Assembly: GCA_016293005.1 (NCBI GenBank) | Contig: JAEDFA010000021.1 | Span: forward strand, 1-26,011 | DNA length: 26,011 bases | Reading direction: 5' to 3' | From: Treponema sp. | Lineage (GTDB): Bacteria; Spirochaetota; Spirochaetia; Treponematales; Treponemataceae | Shown here: one piece after another, positions 15,590 through 23,441 of the stretch | Position numbering within the stretch: position 1 is the first letter of the stretch | How the letters are laid out: every line of letters begins with the position of its first letter | Program-made: the position numbers and the translations under genes | The notes under the pieces: generated by a model | Database searches by the model: none | Told to the model about the DNA's origin: nothing | The model's input: the letters and a program-made list of their open reading frames with translations, nothing else

Positions 15590-16378
15590 TTAGGAATTCA
15601 TAGATTTTGATTTTTCAAATGCTTTTGTAACGGCTTTGATTACTGCGCTTCTGAAACCTGATTCTTCGAGGGCACTTATTCCTTCGATAGTTGTTCCGGC
15701 TGGAGAAGTTACTGAATCTTTTAAAACTGCCGGATGTTTTTGTGTTTTAAGAACGAGTTCAGCAGAACCTTTTACGGTTTGAGAAGCATAAATGTACGCC
15801 TGATTTCTAGGCATTCCGCATTTTACCGCTGCATCTGCCATTGCTTCGATGAACATGAAAACAAACGCAGGACCTGAACCACTGACAGCCGTAACGCAAT
15901 CCATAAGATTTTCTGGAACAATTTCGACTTTTCCAGTTGATTCAAGGATTTTTTTAATTTCGTCTGATTCTTCTTGAGAAATATTTTTTCCGAATGAAAG
16001 CGCGGTCATTCCCTGTTTGATTTGACACGGAACATTCGGCATAATTCTTGCAAATTTTGCGTTTGCCATTGATTCAAGTTTTTGAATTGTAATTCCAGCC
16101 GCCATCGAAATTACTACAGCATTTTCTGGAATTTTTTGAGCGATTTCTGTGAAAACATTTTGTAAAAATGCAGGTTTTACAGCGATGAAAATATATTTTG
16201 CGTCTTTTATTGCTTCTGAATTTGTTTTTGAAAAGTTACATCCGATTTCTTCTGCGAATTCTTTTGCTTTTTCGGGTGTTCTGTTTGAAACTGAAATTTC
16301 TTTTGGTGGAATTACATTTGACACGGCGCGAATTATCGCTTTTCCCATTGAACCTGTTCCAATACATGCAATTTTCAT
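15590..16378 (-). CDS. proC: Pyrroline-5-carboxylate reductase
   Basis: ProC reduces pyrroline-5-carboxylate to proline with NAD(P)H, the last step of proline synthesis. The 262 residues begin with the Rossmann dinucleotide site MKIACIGTGSMGKA. The C-terminal dimerisation domain has the signature VSGSGPAFVFMFIEAMADAAV and the SVTSPAGTTIEG motif. The length is typical. It is the last gene of proA-proB-proC, 17 nt after proB, with a GGAG site 6 nt before the ATG. Confidence 0.96.
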   Translation of the reverse strand: MKIACIGTGSMGKAIIRAVSNVIPPKEISVSNRTPEKAKEFAEEIGCNFSKTNSEAIKDAKYIFIAVKPAFLQNVFTEIAQKIPENAVVISMAAGITIQKLESMANAKFARIMPNVPCQIKQGMTALSFGKNISQEESDEIKKILESTGKVEIVPENLMDCVTAVSGSGPAFVFMFIEAMADAAVKCGMPRNQAYIYASQTVKGSAELVLKTQKHPAVLKDSVTSPAGTTIEGISALEESGFRSAVIKAVTKAFEKSKSMNS

Positions 16379-16395
16379 ATTTGCTCCATTAAAAA

Positions 16396-17202
16396 TTAAA
16401 ATGTTTCAGCAAGAAATAAAGTTCCTTTTGCCTGGTCTGTGGTGAGTTTTTCAAGAATATTTTCAGAATTTCCGTTAGTGAGAAGAAGCGGAATTCCGTA
16501 GCCGGTAGTTTTTTCTGCTGCCTGAATTTTTGTTTCGATTCCGCCAGTTCCGAATGAATTTGTTCCGCCGATTTTGATTGTTTTTCTGAGTGCGTCGATG
16601 TCTGAAACGAATTCTATTAATTTTGCGTTCGGGTTTGTTTTTGGATTGTCTGTAAAAATTCCGTCTATGTCGCTGAAAAGAATTAACAAATCGGCTGACC
16701 AGATTATTGCTGTAAGTGCGCTTAAATTGTCGTTGTCGCCGATTGAAAATTCATCTGTGCTTACTGAATCGTTTTCGTTTATAATCGGAATCACGCCTTC
16801 ATCTACGAGAGTAAAAATCGTGTTCCTAAGATTTAAAGAACGGTGGTTGTTTTCAAAATCATCTTTTGTAAAGAGAAGCTGCCCGATATGAATATTTTGA
16901 GATGCAAACGCTTTTCTCCATTGAGACATAAGTTCAACCTGCCCGATTGCACAAAGCGCCTGCCTGAAATGAATATCTTTTTTTCGTGCCCATTCTTTTA
17001 AAGTTGAAACACCAGAAACTTGCGCCCCCGAAGAAACTAGAACAATTTGCTTTCCCATATCGATGAGTTTTTTGCATTGTCGGGCAAAATTTTCCATAAA
17101 TTCGATGTTTTGAGTTCCGTCTGATTTTGCAAGAGTGTTGCTTCCGATTTTTATTACGATTTTTCTGGAATTTTTTAATGCTTCTGAAATTGACTTTTCC
17201 AT
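16396..17202 (-). CDS. proB: Glutamate 5-kinase, short form without PUA domain
   Basis: ProB phosphorylates glutamate, the committed step of proline synthesis. The 268 residues are a complete amino-acid kinase domain: VIKIGSNTLAKSDG near the N-terminus, VLVSSGAQVSG, the PIINENDSVS loop, and SFGTGGIETKIQAAEK, the nucleotide-binding end. The roughly 100-residue C-terminal PUA domain of E. coli ProB is absent, as in other short forms. The ATG directly follows the proA stop (TAAATG, no gap), so translation is probably coupled and the two enzymes that share a labile acyl phosphate are made together. Confidence 0.95.
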   Translation of the reverse strand: MEKSISEALKNSRKIVIKIGSNTLAKSDGTQNIEFMENFARQCKKLIDMGKQIVLVSSGAQVSGVSTLKEWARKKDIHFRQALCAIGQVELMSQWRKAFASQNIHIGQLLFTKDDFENNHRSLNLRNTIFTLVDEGVIPIINENDSVSTDEFSIGDNDNLSALTAIIWSADLLILFSDIDGIFTDNPKTNPNAKLIEFVSDIDALRKTIKIGGTNSFGTGGIETKIQAAEKTTGYGIPLLLTNGNSENILEKLTTDQAKGTLFLAETF

Positions 17203-18471
17203 TTAACGAACCTGCCCTTCTCCGTCGATTAAATATTTTGTGGTTGTAAGCGCTTTGATTCCCATTGGACCGCGTGCGTGAAGTTTTTGCGTGCTGATTC
17301 CGAGTTCTGCACCAAAACCGAATTCACCGCCATCTGTGAAACGCGTTGAGGCATTGACATAAACGCAGCTTGCATCGATTTTTGACTGAAAAAGTCTGGC
17401 ATTCTGCAAATTTTGCGTTATGATGCTTTCGCTGTGCTTTGTGTTGTGGCTATTTATGTAGGAAATTGCTTCTTGAACTGAACTGACGGTTTTTATGCAA
17501 CATTCGTAGTCGAGATATTCGTTTCCAAAGTCGCTTTCCTGCGCTTTAAAAAATTTTGTTTTTGAATCTTGAATTTGATTTAAAATCTGGAAAGATTCTT
17601 CGTCAGCGTGGAAAATTACTCTTCCGTCGAATTTTTGAACTAAAATCGGAATAAATTCGTGAGCAATTTTTTTATTAACGACAATACATTCAATTGCATT
17701 GCAAACGCTTGGACGCTGAATTTTTGCGTTTTCTGCAATTTTTGCTGCCATTTGTAAATCTGCAAATTCATCAATATAAAGATGACAGACGCCGCTTCCT
17801 GTTTCAATTACGGGAATTTTTGCATTTTGAACAACATTTTGAATTAAATTTTTTCCGCCGCGAGGAAGAACTACATCGATTTTTCCTGTTGCATTTAAAA
17901 TTTGTTCAACATCGTCGTGATTGTGTTCCTGAACATCTACAAGTTCTATCGACTGTGGAATTCCGAATTGAGAAGAAGAAAGCGCTTCTTTTATAATCTG
18001 AACGATTTTTTTGTTTGAATTGTACGCCGAAGCAGAACCACGCAGGAGAATTGAATTTCCGCTTTTGTATGCGAGGCAGAACGCGTCGACTGTAACATTT
18101 GGGCGACTTTCATAAATTATTGCGACAACTCCGAGCGGAACGCGAACCTGTCTGATTGTAAGTCCGTTTGGAGTTTTCCAGCCGCTGATTTCTTCGCCAA
18201 TCGGGTCAGTCTGTGAAATTAAAAGTTGTATGCTTTGTAAAATTCCGTCGATTCTGGAATCTGTGAGAGTGAGCCGGTCGATTAATGAAGGTTTTGTGTT
18301 TTTTGATTGAGCATTTTGAATGTCGATTTTATTTGCCGCAAGAATTTCTTTTCGGTTTTTGTTGATTGCAGAATAAACAGCATTTAAGGCAGAATTTTTT
18401 TGTTCTGCTGTTTGTAATGAAAGTTTCTCTGAGCCTTCTTTTAAGGATAAACTAATTTCTTCCAGATTCAT
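17203..18471 (-). CDS. proA: Glutamate-5-semialdehyde dehydrogenase (gamma-glutamyl phosphate reductase)
   Basis: ProA reduces gamma-glutamyl phosphate to the semialdehyde with NADPH. The 422 residues match the family length and aldehyde-dehydrogenase fold: GVVAIIYESRPNVT (about 115-128), VLPRGGKNLI, the catalytic cysteine in QRPSVCNAIE, and the C-terminal EFGFGAELGISTQKLHARGPMG. A GGAG site precedes the ATG. Gene order proA-proB is the reverse of the common proB-proA order. It follows the unknown 177-residue gene by 37 nt and is probably read from that gene's promoter. Confidence 0.96.
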   Translation of the reverse strand: MNLEEISLSLKEGSEKLSLQTAEQKNSALNAVYSAINKNRKEILAANKIDIQNAQSKNTKPSLIDRLTLTDSRIDGILQSIQLLISQTDPIGEEISGWKTPNGLTIRQVRVPLGVVAIIYESRPNVTVDAFCLAYKSGNSILLRGSASAYNSNKKIVQIIKEALSSSQFGIPQSIELVDVQEHNHDDVEQILNATGKIDVVLPRGGKNLIQNVVQNAKIPVIETGSGVCHLYIDEFADLQMAAKIAENAKIQRPSVCNAIECIVVNKKIAHEFIPILVQKFDGRVIFHADEESFQILNQIQDSKTKFFKAQESDFGNEYLDYECCIKTVSSVQEAISYINSHNTKHSESIITQNLQNARLFQSKIDASCVYVNASTRFTDGGEFGFGAELGISTQKLHARGPMGIKALTTTKYLIDGEGQVR

Positions 18472-18508
18472 ATCCGGCTCCTGTAAAAGTCAAAAAAATT
18501 TAATTTGT

Positions 18509-19042
18509 CTAGTAATTTGCAAGAAAATACATTCCGAGAAGAACGGCGTTTTTATATTTTTCCTGAGACCATTCAGCGTTTTTTGGAAGATTTTGAACAT
18601 AGCACCAAAAAATTCCGAATTCAGGGTCGATTCTTAGAGAATATTCGCAGAAATCCCACGCTTTTGCCTGCTGACCGAACATAAGGTAAACGACAGCATC
18701 TAGAATTTCGAGGAAAGTTTCGTAAGATTCCTGCCAGTTGACTGGAGAAGAAAAAAGATTTTCTAATTGATAAAGAATTTGCTGCTTTACGGCAATGTCA
18801 GATTTTTCTACCCAAGTTTTTTCGATTAAGAGTTTGAGGTTTTTTGTAAAACTTTCTGTTAATTTATCGTAGAATTCTTGATTTTGAAGAAAAAATTCGC
18901 CGGTAAAACCGAACATTTTTGCAATTAAATCGACGGATTTTTGGTCGTTTTCTGAAGTTTCTGTAAAATTTTGGATTGCTTGAATTGTTTCTAAATTAAT
19001 AAAATCGCTTAGTATACTTTTAAGATTGTCTGAAAATGCCAT
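18509..19042 (-). CDS. Hypothetical protein, helical and soluble
   Basis: The 177-residue protein has no signal peptide, membrane segment or recognisable catalytic motif. It is rich in aromatic residues and glutamate and looks all-alpha. A GQQAKAWDFCEYSLRIDPEF stretch near residue 130 faintly recalls a tetratricopeptide helix pair, but one repeat is not enough for a call. It is the first gene of a likely operon with proA-proB-proC (37 nt to proA). No ribosome site is seen; a -10-like hexamer lies 5 nt before the ATG. Codon use resembles its neighbours. Function unknown. Confidence 0.7.
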   Translation of the reverse strand: MAFSDNLKSILSDFINLETIQAIQNFTETSENDQKSVDLIAKMFGFTGEFFLQNQEFYDKLTESFTKNLKLLIEKTWVEKSDIAVKQQILYQLENLFSSPVNWQESYETFLEILDAVVYLMFGQQAKAWDFCEYSLRIDPEFGIFWCYVQNLPKNAEWSQEKYKNAVLLGMYFLANY

Positions 19043-19047
19043 ACTGA

Positions 19048-19076
19048 ATATTAAAATTAAAATGCTTTTTTTTCAA
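19048..19076 (-). promoter_or_regulatory. Predicted promoter for the 177-aa gene and proABC
   Basis: On the minus strand TTGAAA (19076-19071) and TAATAT (19053-19048) are 17 bp apart. The -10 ends 5 nt before the ATG. The -35 hexamer is the same as that of dnaA. It lies between this gene and the end of the metallo-beta-lactamase gene. Confidence 0.5.
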
Positions 19077-19090
19077 GTACCAGTTTTTTT

Positions 19091-20233
19091 TCAATTTTGC
19101 AGGTTCGCAGGAATTAAAATTGATGAAGTTAGTTCTGATTCGGTGTATTTTACGGCGGAAGTTGAATAATTTAAAATCTGTACTGGATTTTCGGCGGTGA
19201 AATTATTTGAAACGATATTTTCAAGATTTTTTATGATTATTTCGAGGAGTTTTCTGTCGTGGAGAGATTTTGAGTGGCTGCTGATGATGTAATCAAAATC
19301 TAGAGAAAGTGCTTTTCTGTATGTTTCGAGAGTTTCTGCGGGCGTTGAAGATTCTTCCATAAAAAGCCAGAGTTCTTCGCTGATTGCATCCCCGGAAATC
19401 AAAATTTTTTCTTCGTTTACGAGAAATCCTGTGCTTCCAGTTGTGTGTCCAGAAAGATTTACAGACTGAATTGTAATTCCGCCTAAATCGAAAAAAGCGT
19501 TTTCCGGGAGTTTTGATGGAATTTTTTCTGTAAATGAGCCGAATTTAATTCTGTCTTCGTCATTGAAAAATTTTTCTTCGCGTTCATAGTTGTAAATTGT
19601 TTTTTCGTGGAAAACTTTAAAATCTTTTTCGTTCATGAAAACTTCGTCAAACTGAAAATTTCCGAAACTGTGGTCAGGATGCCCGTGCGTATTCACGATT
19701 TTGTACGGAATCTGAATAATTTTTTTCAGAAGTCCTTTGTAATCTGTTGTTCCCCAGAGAGTATCAACGACGAGCGCGGATTTTTTCCCAAGTACAACTG
19801 TGCTGAATGTTGAAGTTCCATCCGTGATATGAAGAATGTTTTTTCTAAGCGGAATTATCGTAAACTGATTTTTTACCGCGTGTTTTACAAAAAATTTTTG
19901 AAAATTCGGGAGGCGCGCAGATTGAAGCGAAAATCCATTTTGTGAAAATTCCCGGGAAAATTTTTGAAAATTTTTATTTTTAATCGCAATTGCCGCTGAA
20001 AGAAATTCTCTGTAAAAATTTTCTGAAACGAATTTTAGAATTTCGTCAAAAATTTTTGCGTTTATTTCCGAAGATAAATTTAATTCCGCGATGCAGAAAT
20101 GACAGAAATTTCCACGCGAATTTCTGTGAAATCCTGAAATTGTCCCGATTTGTTCTTTTCCGTTAAAAATATTCCAGGATTTTTTTAATTTTTCTGAATC
20201 GTTTTCTGAAATTGAAAAAAATAATTCTTCCAT
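19091..20233 (-). CDS. Metallo-beta-lactamase-fold hydrolase with an N-terminal GNAT-like domain
   Basis: The 380 residues appear to be a fusion. From about residue 125 to the end is a metallo-beta-lactamase domain with the metal motif HGHPDH (H183, H185, D187, H188), then H263 (SGHTTGSTG), D282 (LISGDAI) and H320 (SSHSKSL). All expected ligands are present, so a metal-dependent hydrolase is likely; the substrate is unknown. Residues about 18-105 look like a GNAT acetyltransferase fold (KNKNFQKFS and NGF resemble the family's ending), a weaker, inferred call. The ribosome site is duplicated in a perfect 10-bp tandem repeat before the ATG. It lies 28 nt after a SpoU methyltransferase gene. Confidence 0.82.
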   Translation of the reverse strand: MEELFFSISENDSEKLKKSWNIFNGKEQIGTISGFHRNSRGNFCHFCIAELNLSSEINAKIFDEILKFVSENFYREFLSAAIAIKNKNFQKFSREFSQNGFSLQSARLPNFQKFFVKHAVKNQFTIIPLRKNILHITDGTSTFSTVVLGKKSALVVDTLWGTTDYKGLLKKIIQIPYKIVNTHGHPDHSFGNFQFDEVFMNEKDFKVFHEKTIYNYEREEKFFNDEDRIKFGSFTEKIPSKLPENAFFDLGGITIQSVNLSGHTTGSTGFLVNEEKILISGDAISEELWLFMEESSTPAETLETYRKALSLDFDYIISSHSKSLHDRKLLEIIIKNLENIVSNNFTAENPVQILNYSTSAVKYTESELTSSILIPANLQN

Positions 20234-20234
20234 A

Positions 20235-20254
20235 AAAATCCTTCAAAATCCTTC
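20235..20254 (-). repeat. 10-bp tandem duplication containing the ribosome-binding site
   Basis: On the minus strand GAAGGATTTT occurs twice in tandem (20254-20245 and 20244-20235) directly before TATG. The proximal copy is 5 nt from the metallo-beta-lactamase start; the distal one is part of an out-of-frame ATGAAGG. Confidence 0.8.
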
Positions 20255-20261
20255 ATAAATT

Positions 20262-21089
20262 TCAATTTTTTTTGGAAAGTGATTCGCACCATTTTTGCAT
20301 CAGAATTCCGAATGCAACTCCGACATTGAGCGAGGCTTTGAGACCAATCATTGGAATCGTTACGCGACCGTAAGTTGCTCTTTTGAGTGCCTGAGGACTT
20401 ATTCCGAGTTCTTCTGAACCGATTATGCAGATTCCTTTTTGCGGAAATTGAAATTCTTCGATTGGAGTTCCGCCTGTTTCAAGCGCGAAAATCGGAATAT
20501 CATCGGGAAGTTCTTCAAGTGAAAGTCTTTTGTAGCCGATTGTTTCAATGCATCCCATCGAACTTCTTACTGCGCGAGGTTGTTCCGGGTCAACGCACAA
20601 AGGTGAAATGTAAACATTTTCTGCGCCCATTCCTTCTGCAGTTCTGAATATCGAACCTAAATTGAAAGGCGAACGAATGTCTTCTGCATAAACGGAAACT
20701 CCCGGATAAAATTTTCGTTCTTTTACGCTGCCGTCGTCTTTGAGTGGATTTTCGTGAGGAGCGATGACTAAATCCCATTCTGCCGGAAAAGTTCCAATTA
20801 CGGAAAGAAGAGTGTTTCGGGCACAGTTGCAAAGGCGTCGTTCATCAAACGGTTCGGATTTTAAAAGAAGTTCAAGTTCGTTTTTATTTTCGTCCGGGAG
20901 TTTTGGGTCGGTTAAAAGAATTTGCGTAATTTTTTTTGTGTATTCTGCGCGGGAAATGTTTTTGAAATTGAATTCCATTCCTTTTTCGGCAATTCCTGCG
21001 ATGTCGCGTTCAAGTGCTCCAAAAGTCAGGGCAAGTTTTCTGCGTTTTTGTCCGCCTTCGAGTCTGGAAAGTTTTTCTGGTTCAATCAT
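20262..21089 (-). CDS. SpoU/TrmH-family RNA 2'-O-methyltransferase
   Basis: This is a 275-residue protein whose C-terminal half is a SpoU methyltransferase. The motifs are SPFNLGSIFRTAEGMGAENV (about 147-166), GSEELGIS and LKASLNVGVAFGILM, which form the knotted SAM-binding site. The N-terminal 130 residues are helical and unlike the substrate-binding domain of the other SpoU gene at 14761, so the two are not recent duplicates. The RNA target is unknown. The ATG overlaps the stop of the upstream Fe-ADH-like gene by 4 nt (ATGA), a strong sign of translational coupling. Confidence 0.85.
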   Translation of the reverse strand: MIEPEKLSRLEGGQKRRKLALTFGALERDIAGIAEKGMEFNFKNISRAEYTKKITQILLTDPKLPDENKNELELLLKSEPFDERRLCNCARNTLLSVIGTFPAEWDLVIAPHENPLKDDGSVKERKFYPGVSVYAEDIRSPFNLGSIFRTAEGMGAENVYISPLCVDPEQPRAVRSSMGCIETIGYKRLSLEELPDDIPIFALETGGTPIEEFQFPQKGICIIGSEELGISPQALKRATYGRVTIPMIGLKASLNVGVAFGILMQKWCESLSKKN

Positions 21090-22240
21090 AATGATGCCTT
21101 TAAAATTTCGAATAAAGTGTCGCTCGTCATGCTTTTTGGAAGAGAAGCCATCAATTCTGTTTGAGATGCGTCTTCTGCGACGAGGGCGAGTTTTTCTGTT
21201 GAAAGATTTAAATTTGAAAGAGAATCAGGAAATTCGTTCTGTTTTATAAATGAATTTATGAAATTTGAAAACTCTTTTAAAATTAACGAATTTTTTGATT
21301 TTTCTTTGGAAATTTTCATAATTTTTGCAATTTTACAGATTTTTTCCTCCGCAAACTGAAAAGAATCATTCATGATTTTTGGAAAAATGACTGCTGCGCT
21401 TTCTGAAGAAGGAATTCGGTAGCGTGAATGAATTGCAAGTGAAAGAAGATTTGTGATTCCCAGAGAACTCATAGATGTTCCGGTTGAAATCATAATTCCG
21501 GCTTGAGTTAAAAGTTCTTCGCGCAAAACTGAAAGTGTTGAGTCGGAAAAGGCTGTTGGATTTAAAATGCGTGCTAAAAGTTCGAAAGCCTTTTCCGCAA
21601 ACATATCGCTGAAAAAACTTGATTTTGGTGAAATGTAAGTTTCGAAGCATTGTGAAAAAAGTTCAAAAATCATCAGATTTTTTTTGCGTTCATCAAGTGT
21701 TTTTGAAAATTCTGAATCCCAGATGACGAGTTTTGTAATTTTTGGCGAAGCGTTGATGATTTTTATTCGGCTTGAGCGGGAATCAGTAATTGGAATTAAA
21801 TTTGAAAAAATATACGGTTCGCGGAATGTCGTTGGAATTGCAGTCAGCGGAAGAGGTTTTGATTTTAAAGGAGAACCGTCGATACAGTCGTAAATTGAAA
21901 AATTTTCGTTTATGAGTGAGCAGACGGCTTTTGCAAAATTTATTGCGCGGGAACTTCCGATGGAGATTACGCCCTGAATGTATGCTTCTTTTGCAATGGA
22001 AATAGCTTCTGCAATTTGTTTTGAGGCTGCACCTTCGTCAAATTTGTCGAAAAGAATGTATTTGATTTGGTCGTCGTCGAGGGTTTGAATGATTTTTTCG
22101 TAAAAATTTAATTTTTTGAGATTGGGGTCAATGATAAGAAGAAAACGCTCCCCTGTTTCTTTTAAAAATGTGCTTAGCCGTGAATATGTGTGAGAGCCGC
22201 AAATAATATCCGGTGAAATTCTAAAAATTAAATCTGCCAT
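21086..22240 (-). CDS. Iron-containing alcohol dehydrogenase homologue lacking the metal ligands
   Basis: The 384 residues follow the Fe-ADH (group III) plan: an N-terminal nucleotide-binding half with a degenerate SIGSSRAINFAKAV where the family has GGGSxxDxAK, then AIPTTFREP (usual PTTAGTGSE), then an all-helical half. When aligned by motif, the four iron ligands (Asp, His, His, His in FucO) fall on E193, Q197, N264 and S278. It should not bind iron in the usual way and may be a pseudo-enzyme, or a member with another metal or function. An AGG site precedes the ATG. It overlaps the SpoU gene by 4 nt and heads the long minus-strand run. Confidence 0.75.
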   Translation of the reverse strand: MADLIFRISPDIICGSHTYSRLSTFLKETGERFLLIIDPNLKKLNFYEKIIQTLDDDQIKYILFDKFDEGAASKQIAEAISIAKEAYIQGVISIGSSRAINFAKAVCSLINENFSIYDCIDGSPLKSKPLPLTAIPTTFREPYIFSNLIPITDSRSSRIKIINASPKITKLVIWDSEFSKTLDERKKNLMIFELFSQCFETYISPKSSFFSDMFAEKAFELLARILNPTAFSDSTLSVLREELLTQAGIMISTGTSMSSLGITNLLSLAIHSRYRIPSSESAAVIFPKIMNDSFQFAEEKICKIAKIMKISKEKSKNSLILKEFSNFINSFIKQNEFPDSLSNLNLSTEKLALVAEDASQTELMASLPKSMTSDTLFEILKASL

Positions 22241-22253
22241 AATTACCTGTTAA

Positions 22254-22272
22254 CAAAAAAAGGTCGCCTTCT
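22254..22272 (-). terminator. Short intrinsic terminator after flgM
   Basis: On the minus strand AGAAGG, loop CGA, CCTTTT is followed by more T residues: a 6-bp stem with one G-T pair and a T-run (22261-22255). It would end the rsmI-flgM transcript. It lies just upstream of the Fe-ADH-like gene's ribosome site. Confidence 0.4.
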
Positions 22273-22351
22273 CTAATTACAATTCATCTGAATAAAGCGA
22301 ATCTGTAAACTGAAAGACAACCCTTTTTATGAAAAAAAATTTGTACTTAAT

Positions 22352-22639
22352 TTAAATGCCGAAACTTTCCATTATGTGTTCAGCAGCAGAAGCAATTACT
22401 GCGTTATTCAGATAAGACGGATCTTTGAGTTTTTCACGGATTTCTGCGATTTTGTCTTCTCTTACATCAGGAGTTTCTGCAGCAACCTGATTCATGTAGT
22501 ACATTTCTGCCATTTCTTTTGCTTTACTTGAAACAGAAATAGAATCTGTCAGTGAACTTGTTTTAGTTGGTTCCTGCGTTCGGCGTGTACCTTGTACATT
22601 GTTGATGGGATTAATTCCACTAATTTTATCTATCATCAT
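22352..22639 (-). CDS. flgM: Anti-sigma-28 factor FlgM
   Basis: FlgM binds and inhibits FliA (sigma-28) until the flagellar hook is finished. The 95-residue protein has a disordered, T/S-rich N-terminal half and a C-terminal sigma-binding half with VREDKIAEIREKLKD followed by a helix ending AAEHIMESFGI, characteristic of the family. The N-terminal MMIDKISGINPINNVQ is also typical. Two ATGs are adjacent; the first has a TAGGACGAT ribosome site. It lies 21 nt after rsmI and is probably co-transcribed with it, followed by a small terminator at 22254-22272. In spirochaetes flagella are periplasmic, so how FlgM activity is relieved may differ from enteric bacteria. Confidence 0.88.
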   Translation of the reverse strand: MMIDKISGINPINNVQGTRRTQEPTKTSSLTDSISVSSKAKEMAEMYYMNQVAAETPDVREDKIAEIREKLKDPSYLNNAVIASAAEHIMESFGI

Positions 22640-22660
22640 ATCGTCCTACCCCTCTACACT

Positions 22661-23368
22661 TTAATTATCGGTAGATTTTTCAGAAAGTTGAGTTTTTTTT
22701 ACACCAGAAACAAAAATTGCAAATTCACCTTTTATTGATGAACGAGAAGCAAAATCTTGTTTTAATTCTGCAGCTGAACCTTCAATTATTTCTTCATGCA
22801 ATTTAGTAAGTTCACGGCCAATCACAATATTGCGACTAGATTCAATATCGGCAATATCTGAAAGAAGTTTAATGATTCTGAACGGAGATTCATACAAAAC
22901 GAAAGCATCGCCTGTTTGCAGAAGTTCAGAAAGGCGTTTTCTTCTTTTGCCAGGTTTTGGCGAAAGAAATCCTTCAAAAATCAAAGTTTTTCCACCAGTA
23001 CCGGCAACGCTTACAAGAGAAGCAAAGGCGCTTGGGCCTGGAATTGGAACAACCTGATGACCAGATTTTCTTACAAGACTTGCAAGAACTGCTCCCGGAT
23101 CGCTTATTCCTGGAGTTCCTGCATCACTTGCGTAAGCGACATTTTTGCCTTCGTTAAGAAGTTGAATAATTTTTTCACTTGCAAGAGATTCATTCTGCGA
23201 ACGACAACTTATAAGCGGCTTACGGATTTCAAAATGTGTTAAAAGCTGAAGTGTATGTCGTGTGTCTTCACAGGCGATTGCATCAACATTTTTAAATGTT
23301 TCAATTGCCCGAAAAGTTATGTCTCCCAGATTGCCGATAGGAGTTCCTACAACATACAAAATAGCCAT
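22661..23368 (-). CDS. rsmI: 16S rRNA (cytidine-1402-2'-O)-methyltransferase RsmI
   Basis: RsmI methylates the ribose of C1402 in the 16S rRNA decoding centre. The protein has the tetrapyrrole-methylase fold of the family: VVGTPIGNLGDITFRA at the N-terminus, CEDTRHTLQLL, and ASDAGTPGISDPG, a SAM-binding loop. The start at 23368 gives 235 residues (MAILYVVGTP). An ATG two codons earlier (23374) and one at 23401 are also in frame. An AAGGA lies 10 nt before the chosen ATG, but a TTGCAA-N17-TATAAT promoter pair overlaps that site, so the real transcript may start at the ATG. It is upstream of flgM in the same direction. Confidence 0.93.
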   Translation of the reverse strand: MAILYVVGTPIGNLGDITFRAIETFKNVDAIACEDTRHTLQLLTHFEIRKPLISCRSQNESLASEKIIQLLNEGKNVAYASDAGTPGISDPGAVLASLVRKSGHQVVPIPGPSAFASLVSVAGTGGKTLIFEGFLSPKPGKRRKRLSELLQTGDAFVLYESPFRIIKLLSDIADIESSRNIVIGRELTKLHEEIIEGSAAELKQDFASRSSIKGEFAIFVSGVKKTQLSEKSTDN

Positions 23369-23372
23369 ATTC

Positions 23373-23401
23373 ATTATATCCTTATTTTTTTTGTTTTGCA
23401 A
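23373..23401 (-). promoter_or_regulatory. Predicted rsmI promoter
   Basis: On the minus strand TTGCAA (23401-23396) and a perfect TATAAT (23378-23373) are 17 bp apart. The -10 ends 4 nt before the chosen ATG and overlaps the alternative ATG at 23374. Confidence 0.5.
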
Positions 23402-23441
23402 TTTTTTAAAAATTCTTTTTAAAGGAATTTCATTTTTAGCG

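Noticed and set aside
20764..21249. Plus-strand open frame of 161 codons
   Set aside because: It is antisense to the SpoU and Fe-ADH-like genes, which carry clear family motifs on the minus strand.
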